Positions 1-9,344 of a stretch of DNA of 64,000 nucleotides are shown here, piece by piece. The translations under genes and the position numbers were made by a program. Origin of the DNA: Bosea sp. 124 (lineage in GTDB: Bacteria; Pseudomonadota; Alphaproteobacteria; Rhizobiales; Beijerinckiaceae); contig NZ_PZZM01000001.1 in the NCBI RefSeq assembly GCF_003046175.1, forward strand, positions 1,993,001-2,057,000, in the 5' to 3' direction. How positions within the stretch are numbered: the first letter of the stretch is position 1; each line of letters opens with the position of its first letter. Below the pieces are notes generated by a model. The model did no database searches, was not told the DNA's origin, and was given only the letters and a program-made list of their open reading frames with translations.

Positions 1-220
1 CGTGATAGTCAAATGCGGCGCAGCCATCGCTGACAAAGACGTGGTTTCCGCTGAACCCTTCGGCCGGCCTGATCCAGACCGCCCGAAAGCCGCGATCCGG
101 ATAGGTCTCCAGAAATGCGTGGGCGAGAATGTGGCAGGCGCCACAGGCAAAGAAGACGCGCTCGGGCAGATTCCAGCGTTTCTCCGGGTTGCTCTTGATA
201 CCGGGCTTCAGTCTGAACAT
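1..220 (-). CDS. Conserved hypothetical protein, partial (runs off left edge)
   Basis: Reading leftward from an ATG at 218-220, an open frame runs to the window edge without a stop, giving at least 73 residues beginning [16 protein letters not shown]. It contains a CGACH sequence near residue 26 and has no signal peptide or obvious membrane segment. It is divergent from hslV, with only 39 bases between the two start codons, so the promoters must overlap. I do not recognise the family. The CxxCH motif would suggest cytochrome c, but without an export signal it is more likely a metal site or chance. The C-terminus is outside the window. Confidence 0.6.
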   Translation of the reverse strand, partial: MFRLKPGIKSNPEKRWNLPERVFFACGACHILAHAFLETYPDRGFRAVWIRPAEGFSGNHVFVSDGCAAFDYH

Positions 221-259
221 GTTGGCTGCTCCCGCCGACGGATTCCGGACCCGAATCGC

Positions 260-825
<566 letters not shown>

Positions 826-829
<4 letters not shown>

Positions 830-1914
830 TCGCCGAGGAGGATCTCCAGGCCGCCGTCGCGGAGGGCATCATCGACCAGGCCCAGGCGGTGCGCATCGCG
901 CATCTGGCGCGGCTGCGACTCGCGGCGGAGGCCTCGTCACCGCCGCGCCTCGGCGCCAGCGTCACGGCCGAGGACCGCCTCGCCGTCGATCCCGATGACG
1001 AGCGCTTCCGGCTGATCGGCGGCTTCAACGACGTGTTCGTCGCGATCGGGGTCTGCCTGCTGGCCGGCGCCCTGCTTGGTTTGTCGCGCGTGGTCGGTTT
1101 CGGCGACGCGTTTTCAGGCGTGGCCGTTCTCGCCGCCTGGGGGCTCAGCGAGGTGTTCGCACGGCGGATGCGGCTGGCGCTGCCCTCGATCCTGCTCGCC
1201 GCGATGTTCTGCGCGGCAGCGGCGCTGCTGGTCGCGCAGTTGACGGCCGACCGGGCGCTCCCCGCCATCCTCTATGGCGGCTGGGTGCCGGCGGCGGCGG
1301 CCTTTGCCGGCGCGGCGCTGTTGCATCACTGGCGCTTTCGCGTGCCGGTCGACATCGCGCTTGCGGCAAGCGGCGGCATCGGCGTCCTGCTCGCGCTGGT
1401 CTCGGCCGTCGCTCCCGCACAGGCGCAGGACTATCTCAACCTGATCCTGCTGGTCTGCGGGCTGTCGGTCTTCACATTGGCGCTGCGCCTCGACATGCGC
1501 GATCCGCAGCGCGTGACGCGGCGGTCCGACGCCGCGTTCTGGCTTCATCTGCTCTCAGCAGGGCTGATCGTACACCCGATCTTCAGGGGCATGGTGAGCA
1601 CGGCGGGCAGCTTCAGCACCACAACATCACTGATCGTCCTCGGCGTCTTCGCCGCGCTCGGCGTCATCGCGCTCGTGATCGACCGGCGCGCGCTCCTGGT
1701 CTCGGCCCTGAGCTACGCCGGCATCGCCGTCGCCTATCTGATCTCGCAGAGCGTCTCGGACAATCTGAGCCTGCCGCTGGCACTGCTCGGCCTCGCCGCG
1801 CTGGTCCTGGCCCTCTCCGCCGGCTGGCGGGCCTTGCGTCGAGCGCTGCTGCCGGTGCTGCCGCTCGGCCGCTGGCGCGACAGGCTGCCCCCGATCGACG
1901 CGACCCCAGCCTGA
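826..1914 (+). CDS. Polytopic membrane protein of unknown function between hslV and hslU
   Basis: A 362-residue protein with a short soluble N-terminus (about 60 residues, acidic and helical) followed by roughly ten hydrophobic segments, for example [30 protein letters not shown] and [16 protein letters not shown]. The last segment is followed by a short basic tail. The start codon overlaps the hslV stop by four bases, so expression is tied to hslV. The overall plan resembles DUF2157-type membrane proteins, but I see no catalytic signature. The position suggests co-transcription with the HslUV protease. Whether it is functionally linked cannot be told from sequence. Confidence 0.8.
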
Positions 1915-1961
1915 CCAGCTGCCGCCGGCCGGCGACCCATGTTTCAGGAAATGCTGCCCCC

Positions 1962-3272
1962 ATGACCAGTTTCTCCCCCCGCGAGATCGTCTCGGAACTC
2001 GACCGCTTCATCGTCGGCCAGAACGACGCCAAGCGCGCCGTCGCCATCGCGTTGCGCAATCGCTGGCGGCGCCAGCAGCTCGAAGGGCCGCTGCGCGAAG
2101 AGGTCAGCCCCAAGAACATCCTGATGATCGGGCCGACCGGCTGCGGCAAGACCGAGATCGCGCGCCGGCTCGCGAAGTTGGCCAATGCGCCTTTCCTCAA
2201 GGTCGAGGCAACGAAATTCACCGAGGTTGGCTATGTCGGCCGCGACGTTGAATCGATCGTGCGCGACCTCGTCGAGATCGCGATCGGGTTGGTGCGCGAG
2301 AGCCGCCGCAAGGATGTGCAGGCCAAGGCTCATGTCGCAGCCGAGGAGCGTGTGCTCGATGCGCTGGTGGGCGCCACCGCCTCGCCGGCCACGCGCGATT
2401 CCTTCCGCCGGAAGCTCAGGGCCAACGAACTCGACGACAAGGAGATCGAGATCGAGGTCATAGCCGGGGCGGGCTTGTCGGCGCCGATGTTCGAGGTGCC
2501 CGGCATGCCCGGCGCCTCGATCGGCGCGATCAACCTCTCGGACATGTTCGGCAAGGCCTTCGGCCAGAAGGGCAAGCCGCGACGCGTGCTGGTCAAGGAC
2601 GCCTACGGCCCGCTGCTGACCGAGGAGAGCGACAAGCTGATCGACCAGGAAGCGATTGTGCAGGCGGCAATCCGCGAGGTCGAGAACAACGGCATCGTCT
2701 TCCTCGACGAGATCGACAAGATCTGCGCCCGTGAAGGCAAGGGCGGCGCCGATGTCTCGCGCGAGGGCGTGCAGCGCGACCTGCTGCCGCTGATCGAGGG
2801 CACGACGGTTGCGACCAAGCACGGCGCGGTCAAGAGCGACCACATCCTGTTCATCGCGTCGGGCGCCTTCCACGTCTCGCGCCCCTCCGACCTGTTGCCC
2901 GAACTGCAGGGCCGCCTGCCGATCCGCGTGGAATTGCAACCGCTCGACGTCGAGGATTTCAAGCGCATCCTGACCGAGACCGAGGCCAGCCTGATCAAGC
3001 AGACCGTAGCGCTGATGGGCACGGAAGAGGTCACGATCGCCTTCACGCCCGACGCCATCGACGCGATCGCGCGCATCGCGGTGGATGTGAATTCGACGGT
3101 CGAAAACATCGGCGCGCGCCGCCTCCAGACGGTGATCGAGCGCATCCTCGACGACATCTCGTTCACGGCGCCGGATCGTTCCGGCGAGACGGTGACGATC
3201 GACGGCGATTACGTGCAGTCGCGCATCGGCGACCTGGCGAAGAACGCCGATCTGAGCCGGTTCATTCTGTAG
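1962..3272 (+). CDS. hslU: HslU, ATPase/unfoldase subunit of HslUV
   Basis: AAA+ unfoldase that caps HslV and translocates substrates into it. The protein has 436 residues. It shows the typical N-terminus [16 protein letters not shown], Walker A GPTGCGKT at residues 57-64, Walker B FLDEIDKI near residue 247, an intermediate domain of about residues 110-240, and the conserved C-terminal RFIL tail that docks into HslV to activate it. The length matches the family. The start is an ATG about 48 bases after the membrane-protein gene, in the same direction, so hslV, the membrane protein and hslU probably form one operon. Confidence 0.97.
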   Translation: MTSFSPREIVSELDRFIVGQNDAKRAVAIALRNRWRRQQLEGPLREEVSPKNILMIGPTGCGKTEIARRLAKLANAPFLKVEATKFTEVGYVGRDVESIVRDLVEIAIGLVRESRRKDVQAKAHVAAEERVLDALVGATASPATRDSFRRKLRANELDDKEIEIEVIAGAGLSAPMFEVPGMPGASIGAINLSDMFGKAFGQKGKPRRVLVKDAYGPLLTEESDKLIDQEAIVQAAIREVENNGIVFLDEIDKICAREGKGGADVSREGVQRDLLPLIEGTTVATKHGAVKSDHILFIASGAFHVSRPSDLLPELQGRLPIRVELQPLDVEDFKRILTETEASLIKQTVALMGTEEVTIAFTPDAIDAIARIAVDVNSTVENIGARRLQTVIERILDDISFTAPDRSGETVTIDGDYVQSRIGDLAKNADLSRFIL

Positions 3273-3298
3273 ACCCGTCATTGCGAGTGACGAGGCTT

Positions 3299-3335
3299 GC
3301 GCTGTCTTCATTCTTAATCATATTGAAGACAGCGC
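3299..3335. promoter_or_regulatory. 12-bp perfect inverted repeat upstream of the toxin-antitoxin pair
   Basis: GCGCTGTCTTCA at 3299-3310 and its exact reverse complement TGAAGACAGCGC at 3324-3335 flank a 13-base AT-rich spacer. The repeat ends 14 bases before the antitoxin ATG. Autoregulated ParDE operons are repressed by the ribbon-helix-helix antitoxin bound to such dyads at the promoter, so an operator is the likely role. There is no T-run after the right arm, so it is not a typical terminator for hslU, although a hairpin role cannot be excluded. Confidence 0.6.
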
Positions 3336-3349
3336 GATCGGAGACTGAT

Positions 3350-3604
3350 ATGTCCCGCACAACAACGATGACGGTTCGCCTCGGAGGCGCACTGAGCGAC
3401 TTCGTCGCCAGCAATGTCGGGGAGAGCGGCGCTTACGAGAACATCAGCGAGTATGTCCGCGACCTGATACGGCGGGACAAGCAGCGTGCGGAAAACGAAG
3501 CGTTCGAGCGGTTGAAGGCAGAACTGACCCACGCTTTCGTGGCTCCGGATTCGTCGTATCTGCCGCTGACGGCGGCCGAGATCATCGCTCGCAACAAAGT
3601 CTGA
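3350..3604 (+). CDS. ParD-like antitoxin (ribbon-helix-helix)
   Basis: An 84-residue protein beginning MSRTTTMTVRLGG, with the N-terminal beta-strand and helices of a ribbon-helix-helix DNA-binding fold (sequence NISEYVRDLIRRD is typical of ParD/CopG antitoxins), and a charged C-terminal half expected to wrap around the toxin. The ATG at 3350 is chosen because GGAG sits six bases upstream. The open frame starts earlier, but that part spans the inverted repeat. The toxin gene begins seven bases after its stop. The expected roles are neutralising the toxin and repressing the operon. Confidence 0.88.
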   Translation: MSRTTTMTVRLGGALSDFVASNVGESGAYENISEYVRDLIRRDKQRAENEAFERLKAELTHAFVAPDSSYLPLTAAEIIARNKV

Positions 3605-3611
3605 ACGCCCG

Positions 3612-3926
3612 ATGGTTGCCGTTCGCGTCCAGCAAGCGGCGTCTCATCGCCTCGACGAGGTCTACCGCTACACCCGCGATCACTGGGGGACGGAGCAGGC
3701 AGACCGCTATATCGCGGGGCTATTCGAGGCCTACGGCCAGATCCAGACCCATGCCGTCATATCGCGTCCCATCCCCGCGGAGTTCGGCGTGACCGGCTAT
3801 GTGTTCCGCTTCGAGAGGCACTTCGTCTACTGGAGAAGGCTTGCCGATGGCGACATCGGCATCGTGACGATCCTGCACGAGCGCATGCATCAGATTGACC
3901 GCTTCCGCGAGGATTTTGGATCGTGA
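3612..3926 (+). CDS. ParE-like toxin (RelE/ParE superfamily)
   Basis: A 104-residue protein with the family pattern: N-terminal QQAASHRLDEVYRYTRDHWG, central RPIPAEFGV and a C-terminal block ending [10 protein letters not shown]. ParE toxins of this class poison DNA gyrase. RelE relatives cleave mRNA, and the target here cannot be read from sequence. It pairs with the upstream ParD-like antitoxin. Its last 32 bases overlap the longest possible murJ frame, so the toxin pair is tightly joined to murJ. No frameshift or truncation is seen. Confidence 0.87.
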   Translation: MVAVRVQQAASHRLDEVYRYTRDHWGTEQADRYIAGLFEAYGQIQTHAVISRPIPAEFGVTGYVFRFERHFVYWRRLADGDIGIVTILHERMHQIDRFREDFGS

Positions 3927-5514
3927 TGCAGCGGCGAAAGACACGGTCTTGACCGGGCCGCCAGCATCTCGTTCCCGCCTTGCCCGCGATTCCCTTGTCG
4001 TCGGCGTGGCGACGATGCTGTCACGATTGCTCGGCTTCGCTCGCGATGTGCTGATCGCAAGGCTGCTCGGGGCCGGGCCGGTCGCCGACGCCTTCCTCGC
4101 CGCGCTGCGCCTGCCCAATCTGGTCCGGCGCGTGCTCGGCGAGGGCGGGCTGAACGCGCCCTTCGTGCCGCTCTATCTCGCGATCCGGCAGGAGGATGGC
4201 GAGGCCGCGGCACGGCGCTTCACCGGCGAGGCGCTCGGCCATCTCGCGCTGCTGCTGCTGGTTCTGGTCGGACTTGGCGAAGCCTTCGCGCCCTGGGTCG
4301 TGCTCGGGCTCGCCGGCGGCTTCGCGGCCGAACCGGAGACGCTTGCCCTGGCAGCCTCCTACACGCGGCTGATGCTGCCCTTCCTGATGCTGACGACGGT
4401 CGCCGCGATGCTGGCCGCGCTGCTCAATGCCGAGCGCCGATTCGCCATGGCCGCGCTGGCGCCGGCGCTGATGAACGCGATCCTGATCGCGATCCTGCTG
4501 GTGCAGTTGGTCCAGGGCACGGAGCCGGCGATGGCCGCGCGATGGCAGGCGCTGGCGGTGAGCGCGACCGGGTTTGCGCATCTCGCATTGGTTCTGGTCG
4601 CGCTGCGCCGCATCGGCCTGCCGCGCCCGAGCCTACGCTGGTCGCCGCAGATGACCCGACTAGTCACGAATGGCGGGGCGACGCTGCTGGCGGCATCCAG
4701 CGCGCAGCTCGTCCTGCTGGTGGCGACACAGATCGCCTCGACCGAGCAAGGCGCGGTCGCCGCGCTCTACTATGCCGACCGGGTCTTCCAGCTCCCGCTC
4801 GGCTTCGTCGGCGTGGCGATGGGCACCGTCGTGCTCTCCGACATGGCGGCAAGGCGCGCCGACGAAGATGCCATGCTCGGACAGGCGCTGGCGCTCGGGC
4901 TCGCCCTCGCCTTGCCGGCTGCGACGGCGTTGATGACGCTGGCGCAGCCGATCGTCTCGATCCTGTTCGAACATGGCCGTTTCGGCGCTGAGGACAGCGC
5001 GCGCACGGCAGCCGCGCTCGCGGCCTTCGCGGCGGGCCTGCCGTTCGCGGTGGCGGCGAAAGTCTTCGGGCAGGTCTATTTCGCCCGGCAACGGCCGCGC
5101 CTGCCGCTTCTGAGCGGTGGTCTTGCCGTCGGGGTGGCTGCAGCGACGGGCCTTGCGCTCTCACGCGGTGGCAACGCGGCCGCCATGGCCGCGCTCGCCG
5201 CCAGTGTCGCGTTTGCCGTCCAGGCCGTGCTGCTCGGCGGCATGCTGGCCCGCGAGGGGCTGTGGCGGCCCGGCGCGACCCTCCGCCCGATCGCAGGCAT
5301 CGTCCTCGCCAGCCTGCTGATGCTCGGCGTGCTGTCCTGGCTCGAACGGCATCTGGCCGGCGTGCTGACACAGGACCAGCCGACGCTCTGGCGCGCCGCG
5401 GCGCTGCTTCTGCTCTGCGGCGTCGGGCTGGCCTTCTATGCCGCGGCCGGCTGGACGCTTGGCGCCTTCGGAGCGCGCATCCGGCCGGGCCTCTTGCGCA
5501 AGCGGCAGGGTTAA
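3895..5514 (+). CDS. murJ: MurJ (MviN), lipid II flippase
   Basis: Integral membrane flippase that moves lipid II across the inner membrane for peptidoglycan synthesis. The N-terminal signature is present ([16 protein letters not shown], then [19 protein letters not shown]), followed by about 14 hydrophobic segments ending in a basic tail. The start is uncertain: no ATG precedes the conserved region. TTG codons at 3895, 3916 and 3949 are in frame, giving 539, 532 or 521 residues. The first overlaps the parE toxin by 32 bases. The third, starting [10 protein letters not shown] just before the conserved ARDSLVVG block, fits the family better, but its ribosome site is weak. The toxin-antitoxin insertion may have replaced the original translation start. 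Confidence 0.9.
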   Translation: MTASARILDRDAAAKDTVLTGPPASRSRLARDSLVVGVATMLSRLLGFARDVLIARLLGAGPVADAFLAALRLPNLVRRVLGEGGLNAPFVPLYLAIRQEDGEAAARRFTGEALGHLALLLLVLVGLGEAFAPWVVLGLAGGFAAEPETLALAASYTRLMLPFLMLTTVAAMLAALLNAERRFAMAALAPALMNAILIAILLVQLVQGTEPAMAARWQALAVSATGFAHLALVLVALRRIGLPRPSLRWSPQMTRLVTNGGATLLAASSAQLVLLVATQIASTEQGAVAALYYADRVFQLPLGFVGVAMGTVVLSDMAARRADEDAMLGQALALGLALALPAATALMTLAQPIVSILFEHGRFGAEDSARTAAALAAFAAGLPFAVAAKVFGQVYFARQRPRLPLLSGGLAVGVAAATGLALSRGGNAAAMAALAASVAFAVQAVLLGGMLAREGLWRPGATLRPIAGIVLASLLMLGVLSWLERHLAGVLTQDQPTLWRAAALLLLCGVGLAFYAAAGWTLGAFGARIRPGLLRKRQG

Positions 5515-5561
5515 GCCAGAAGCGCCGCTTCCCTTCCCCGTTCGTGACGACGGAGCGCCCG

Positions 5562-6611
5562 ATGGCGACCTTTCACCAGCGCGTCTTCTCAGGCATGCAG
5601 CCGACCTCGACGCTGCATCTCGGCAATTATCTCGGCGCGCTGACCAATTGGGTGGCGATGCAGGAGACGCATGAGTGCATCTATTGCGTCGTCGACATGC
5701 ACGCGATCACGGTCTGGCAGGACCCCGCCGACCTGACCCGCGCCATCCGCGAGGTCACGGCAGCGTATGTCGCCGCCGGCATCGATACGAAGAAGAGCAT
5801 CATCTTCAACCAGAGTCAGGTGCACCAGCACGCCGAGCTGGCCTGGGTGTTCAACTGCGTCGCGCGGCTGGGCTGGCTCAACCGCATGACCCAGTTCAAG
5901 GAAAAGGCCGGCAAGGACAAGGAAAACGCCTCGATCGGGCTTTACGCCTATCCGGCGCTGATGGCGGCCGACATCCTGCTCTACAAGGCGACGCATGTGC
6001 CCGTCGGCGAGGACCAGAAGCAGCATCTGGAGCTGGCGCGCGACATCGCGCAGAAATTCAACAATGATTTCAGCGCGCAGATCGCTGAAAAAGGCCTCGG
6101 CACCGGCGAACTCGGCTTCTTCCCGCAGCCGGAACCGATGATCCAGGGGCCGGCGCCGCGCGTCATGAGCCTGCGCGACGGCACCAAGAAGATGTCGAAA
6201 TCGGACCCGTCCGACTATTCCCGCATCAATCTGACCGACGATGCCGAGACGATCGCAACCAAGGTTCGCAAGGCCAAGACCGATCCCGAGGCGCTGCCGT
6301 CCGAGGAGAAGGGGCTGGAGGGCCGGCCCGAGGCCGATAATCTGGTCGGCATCTATGCGGGGCTCAACGGCCAGACCAAGGCGGAGGTTCTCGGCCAGTT
6401 CGGCGGAGGCCAGTTCTCCGGCTTCAAGGGCGCGCTGGTCGATCTCGCCGTGGCGAAGCTCAGCCCCATCGCCGGCGAGATGCGTCGCCTGCTCGCCGAT
6501 GTCAGCCATATCGACGCCATCCTGGGCGAGGGCGCGCAGCGGGCCGAGGCGATCGCGGCGCCGATCATGCGCGACGTCAAGGACCTCGTCGGCTTCGTTT
6601 CGCGGCGTTGA
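5562..6611 (+). CDS. trpS: Tryptophanyl-tRNA synthetase
   Basis: Class I aminoacyl-tRNA synthetase charging tRNA-Trp. The protein has 349 residues. It shows the HIGH-type motif in [15 protein letters not shown] near the N-terminus, the tryptophan-pocket region around VVDMHAIT, and the KMSKS loop [10 protein letters not shown] near residue 210. The ATG at 5562 ([14 protein letters not shown]) is the canonical start. The same frame is open further upstream, but that part only shadows murJ. It lies 47 bases after murJ on the same strand. Confidence 0.97.
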   Translation: MATFHQRVFSGMQPTSTLHLGNYLGALTNWVAMQETHECIYCVVDMHAITVWQDPADLTRAIREVTAAYVAAGIDTKKSIIFNQSQVHQHAELAWVFNCVARLGWLNRMTQFKEKAGKDKENASIGLYAYPALMAADILLYKATHVPVGEDQKQHLELARDIAQKFNNDFSAQIAEKGLGTGELGFFPQPEPMIQGPAPRVMSLRDGTKKMSKSDPSDYSRINLTDDAETIATKVRKAKTDPEALPSEEKGLEGRPEADNLVGIYAGLNGQTKAEVLGQFGGGQFSGFKGALVDLAVAKLSPIAGEMRRLLADVSHIDAILGEGAQRAEAIAAPIMRDVKDLVGFVSRR

Positions 6612-6717
6612 TCGATGCTGATTGCGCAAGCTCAATGAGGATCGCGAGGCGGGCTTGCGCTGACGTTGCGGCGCGGTTCACCATGCGCGCTCCTGAAGCG
6701 GCGGCAGGGCAGGCGAC

Positions 6718-7212
6718 ATGGTGAAGCGACGGCGGTCCTATGAAACGGGCCATCGCCCGAAATTCCTCGCGGTGGTGGACGACAGCGCCGAATGCGCCAA
6801 GGCCGTCCGCTTCGCGGCCCGGCGCTGTGCGCGAACCGGGGCGGCGATGGTGCTGCTCGGCGTGGTGACCCCACCCGAGCACGAAACCTGGCTCGGCGTC
6901 GGCGAGGTCATGCAGGCGGAAGCCGAGGCCGAGGCCGAGAAGCTGATCGACACCGCCGCCGCCGCCGTACGGACCTTCGCCGGGCTCGAGCCGGAGCGGG
7001 TCGTGCGGACCGGTGACAAGGCCGACGAGGTGGTCAAGCTGATCGAGGCCGACGAGGACATCTCGCTGCTCGTGCTGGCGGCCGGCGCCGGCCGCGACGG
7101 GCCTGGCCCGCTGGTCAGCGCGCTCGCCGGCAAATCGGCCGCGAGCTTTCCGATTCCGGTCGCGATCGTGCCCGGCCATCTCGAGGACGAGGAAATCGAC
7201 GCGCTGGCGTGA
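6718..7212 (+). CDS. Universal stress protein (UspA family)
   Basis: A 164-residue single-domain protein with the Usp fold pattern: a first beta-strand KFLAVVDDS, then a helix with CAKAVRFAARRC, a strand with MVLLGVV, a strand with LLVLAAGAGRDG in the position of the nucleotide-binding glycine region, and the closing strand IPVAIVPGHL. Members of this family bind ATP or respond to stress, but the specific role is unknown. It stands alone between trpS and nfu, with 106 bases upstream that could hold its own promoter. Confidence 0.85.
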   Translation: MVKRRRSYETGHRPKFLAVVDDSAECAKAVRFAARRCARTGAAMVLLGVVTPPEHETWLGVGEVMQAEAEAEAEKLIDTAAAAVRTFAGLEPERVVRTGDKADEVVKLIEADEDISLLVLAAGAGRDGPGPLVSALAGKSAASFPIPVAIVPGHLEDEEIDALA

Positions 7213-7216
7213 CCAT

Positions 7217-7250
7217 GCGCGAACGCATGCCCGGCGGCGATCGTTCGCGC
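7217..7250. repeat. Inverted repeat (9 bp) after the stress-protein gene
   Basis: GCGCGAACG at 7217-7225 and CGTTCGCGC at 7242-7250 form a perfect 9-bp stem with a 16-base loop directly after the universal stress protein stop. No T-run follows, so it could be a Rho-dependent 3' end structure or part of the nfu control region. Confidence 0.4.
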
Positions 7251-7279
7251 TGGAATGATTCCATGCAGACGCCTATATC
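7251..7279 (+). promoter_or_regulatory. Candidate promoter/operator of nfu
   Basis: TGGAATGATTCCA (7251-7263) is a 13-base palindrome around a single central base. Seventeen bases after its first hexamer lies TATATC (7274-7279), which fits a -10 box. The palindrome would overlap the -35 region. Its GAA-N2-ATTC geometry loosely resembles iron-response (Irr/ICE-like) sites of Rhizobiales, which would suit an Fe-S scaffold gene. This is inference only. Confidence 0.4.
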
Positions 7280-7327
7280 GAAGCTTGGAACGGCGGCCTT
7301 GAACCGTCCGCGACCGGAGATTCCACC

Positions 7328-7888
7328 ATGTTCATCCAGACCGAAGCCACCCCCAATCCGGCGACCCTGAAATTCCTGCCCGGCCGCGCCGTGATGCCGG
7401 ACGGGACGCTTGAGCTGCGCGATCCCGAGCAGGCGGAGCGTTCGCCGCTGGCCCAGCGCCTGTTCGGCGTCAACGGCGTCTCCGGCGTGTTCCTCGGCTC
7501 GGATTTCATCACGGTGACCAAATCGGGCGGCGAGTGGCCGCATCTGAAGCCGGCCATACTGGGCGCGATCATGGAGCATTTCATGTCGGGCGCGCCGGTG
7601 CTCTCGGACGGCTCGCGCGCCGACGTGGTCGAGGAGGGCGAGTTCTTCGCTCCCGAAGACGCGCAAACCGTCGAGACGATCAAGGATCTGCTGGAGACCC
7701 GCATCCGCCCGGCGGTCGCGGGCGATGGCGGCGACATCACCTTCCGCGGCTTCAAGGACGGAACCGTCTATCTGGCGATGAAGGGCTCCTGCTCGGGCTG
7801 CCCGTCCTCGACCGCGACGCTGAAGCACGGCATCCAGAACCTGCTGCGCCACTTCCTGCCGGATGTGCGCGAGGTCGAGGCGATTTGA
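7328..7888 (+). CDS. Nfu-type Fe-S cluster scaffold/carrier (NifU C-terminal domain)
   Basis: A 186-residue protein with two domains: an Nfu N-terminal domain (about residues 1-88, starting MFIQTEATPNP) and a NifU-like C-terminal domain (about 112-180) with the cluster-binding motif CSGC at C155 and C158. Such proteins hold or hand over [4Fe-4S] clusters to apo-enzymes. A possible client is MiaB, encoded 2.4 kb downstream, but no direct link is shown. The start ATG follows a plausible promoter with a palindromic site. Confidence 0.93.
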   Translation: MFIQTEATPNPATLKFLPGRAVMPDGTLELRDPEQAERSPLAQRLFGVNGVSGVFLGSDFITVTKSGGEWPHLKPAILGAIMEHFMSGAPVLSDGSRADVVEEGEFFAPEDAQTVETIKDLLETRIRPAVAGDGGDITFRGFKDGTVYLAMKGSCSGCPSSTATLKHGIQNLLRHFLPDVREVEAI

Positions 7889-7979
7889 ACGAACGCATGG
7901 TTTTGGCTTGATCGGCCTGCCATTATAGCTTTGGTGCATCTTTCACCCGCCACAGACCCGACAGGCTGATCCGAACCTG

Positions 7980-8663
7980 ATGCGCATCCTCGCGATCGAC
8001 ACCGCGCTCGGCGCCTGTTCGGCCTGCGTGCTCGAAGCCGGCCGTCCCGAGCCGCTCGCGATCGAGCAGATCGCGATGGAACGCGGCCATGCCGAGGCGC
8101 TGATGCCGCTGATCGAGCGCGTCATGAACGCGGTCGAAGGCGGCTTCTCCTCGCTCGACCGTGTCGCGGTGACCGTCGGCCCCGGCAGCTATACCGGCCT
8201 TCGCGTCGGCGTCAGTGCGGCCCGCGCCATCGCGCTCGCCGCCGGCATCCCTGCGGTCGGCGTCACCACGCTGGCCGCCTGCGCCGCGCCGCTGGTCGGA
8301 CGCGAGACCGGTCGCGTGATCGCGGCCGCACTCGATGCCAGGCACGGCCAGGTCTGGTTTCAGGCGCTGAGTTCGGAAGGCCGACAGATCGTGGCGCTGC
8401 GCCAGGTCAGCTATCGCGATGCGGCTCGTGCCATCGGCGCCGGGCCGGTCAGTCTGGTCGGATCGGCTGCGCTTCCCGTGGCGAACGAAGCCTGGGCGAT
8501 CGGGCTCGATGCGCTGGTGATCGACGATTCGCGGGCCCCGGACGTGACCTGGGTAGCGCGGCTCGGCATGATCGCCGATCCGGATTCGGCGCCGCCGCGC
8601 CCACTCTATCTCAAGGCGCCGGAGACGACGCCGCAGGACCGCGCCCGCCTGCCGCGTCGCTAG
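7980..8663 (+). CDS. tsaB: TsaB, tRNA threonylcarbamoyladenosine biosynthesis protein
   Basis: A 227-residue ASKHA-fold protein that partners TsaD and TsaE to make t6A37 in tRNAs reading ANN codons. The N-terminus MRILAIDTALGACSACV and the conserved block VTVGPGSYTGLRVGVSAA are diagnostic. Downstream is rimI, the usual neighbour. The stop codon TAG forms the first bases of an intergenic palindromic repeat. Confidence 0.95.
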   Translation: MRILAIDTALGACSACVLEAGRPEPLAIEQIAMERGHAEALMPLIERVMNAVEGGFSSLDRVAVTVGPGSYTGLRVGVSAARAIALAAGIPAVGVTTLAACAAPLVGRETGRVIAAALDARHGQVWFQALSSEGRQIVALRQVSYRDAARAIGAGPVSLVGSAALPVANEAWAIGLDALVIDDSRAPDVTWVARLGMIADPDSAPPRPLYLKAPETTPQDRARLPRR

Positions 8664-8700
8664 AGCATCGGCCCGAAAAGTGGCATGCGGTTTTCGGGAA
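8661..8700. repeat. Palindromic intergenic repeat, AGAGCAT type (copy 1)
   Basis: TAGAGCATCGG followed by CCCGAAAA (8672-8679) and TTTTCGGG (8691-8698). The 8-bp stem encloses a GC-rich loop. The same design, with an AGAGCATGG start and a GTGGGAACCGGTTTT core, occurs at 47361-47410. This looks like a short interspersed palindromic element of the kind common in Rhizobiales genomes. Here it shares the tsaB stop codon. Confidence 0.65.
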
Positions 8701-8830
8701 AGCCGCTGCACAAGCAAAGAGCTCCGGCAGCGGCCCGACAAGGTGCGACGACGTGCGCGGACAAGGCGATGCGACCCTGCGAATAACGCAACAGGACTTG
8801 CCAGCCGGCGCGGCTGTGCCATCAAGCGCC

Positions 8831-9328
8831 ATGGACTGGCTGCGTCGACTGCTACACCCCCATGCGAGCCCGGCGCGGACCGGCCATCTCGACGCGCGCC
8901 ACGCCCGCGACGTCGCGGCGCTGCATGGCCAGGGCGGCTTCGCGCGAGGCTGGGAGCCCGGCGAATGCGCGGCGCTGCTGGCGGATGCGAGCGTTGCGAC
9001 CGACGGCGTCTTTCCGGGGCAGGCGTCGCAACCGACCGGTTTCGTGATGTCGCGCAAGGCGGCCGACGAGGCCGAAATTCTCTCGATCGTGATTGCGCCC
9101 GGGCATCGCCGAAACGGATTGGCGGCGAGCCTGCTCGGCGCGCATCTCTCGCGGCTGGCCGGCAGCGGCGTCGCGCAGGTCTTCCTCGAGGTCGAGGAGG
9201 GGAATGTCGCAGCCGAGCGGCTCTACCGGCATCTCGGCTTCCGCGAGGTCGGCCGCCGCAAGGGCTACTACCCGAAGCCCGACGGCAGCCGGGCCACGGC
9301 GGTCGCGATGCGGCTCGATCTCGCGTGA
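8831..9328 (+). CDS. rimI: GNAT acetyltransferase, RimI-like
   Basis: A 165-residue GCN5-type N-acetyltransferase. The acetyl-CoA-binding signature is present as IVIAPGHRRNGLAASLL, and the C-terminal motif VEEGNVAAERLYRHLGF is typical of RimI, which acetylates the N-terminal alanine of ribosomal protein S18. The ATG at 8831 (MDWLRRLLHPH) is chosen. An upstream in-frame start would include the intergenic repeat region. Its place between tsaB and plsC is the usual one, but other GNAT substrates are possible. Confidence 0.85.
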   Translation: MDWLRRLLHPHASPARTGHLDARHARDVAALHGQGGFARGWEPGECAALLADASVATDGVFPGQASQPTGFVMSRKAADEAEILSIVIAPGHRRNGLAASLLGAHLSRLAGSGVAQVFLEVEEGNVAAERLYRHLGFREVGRRKGYYPKPDGSRATAVAMRLDLA

Positions 9329-9344
9329 GCGGGGAGGCGCGGAC

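Noticed and set aside
1944..3311. Long open frame (455 codons) antisense to hslU
   Set aside because: Third-position GC bias of hslU produces a mirror frame. The translation is low-complexity (D, R, A, L-rich) with no family resemblance, and hslU is unmistakable on the other strand.
5262..5561. Apparent N-terminal extension of trpS
   Set aside because: The extra 100 codons overlap murJ out of frame. TrpS has its canonical start at 5562.
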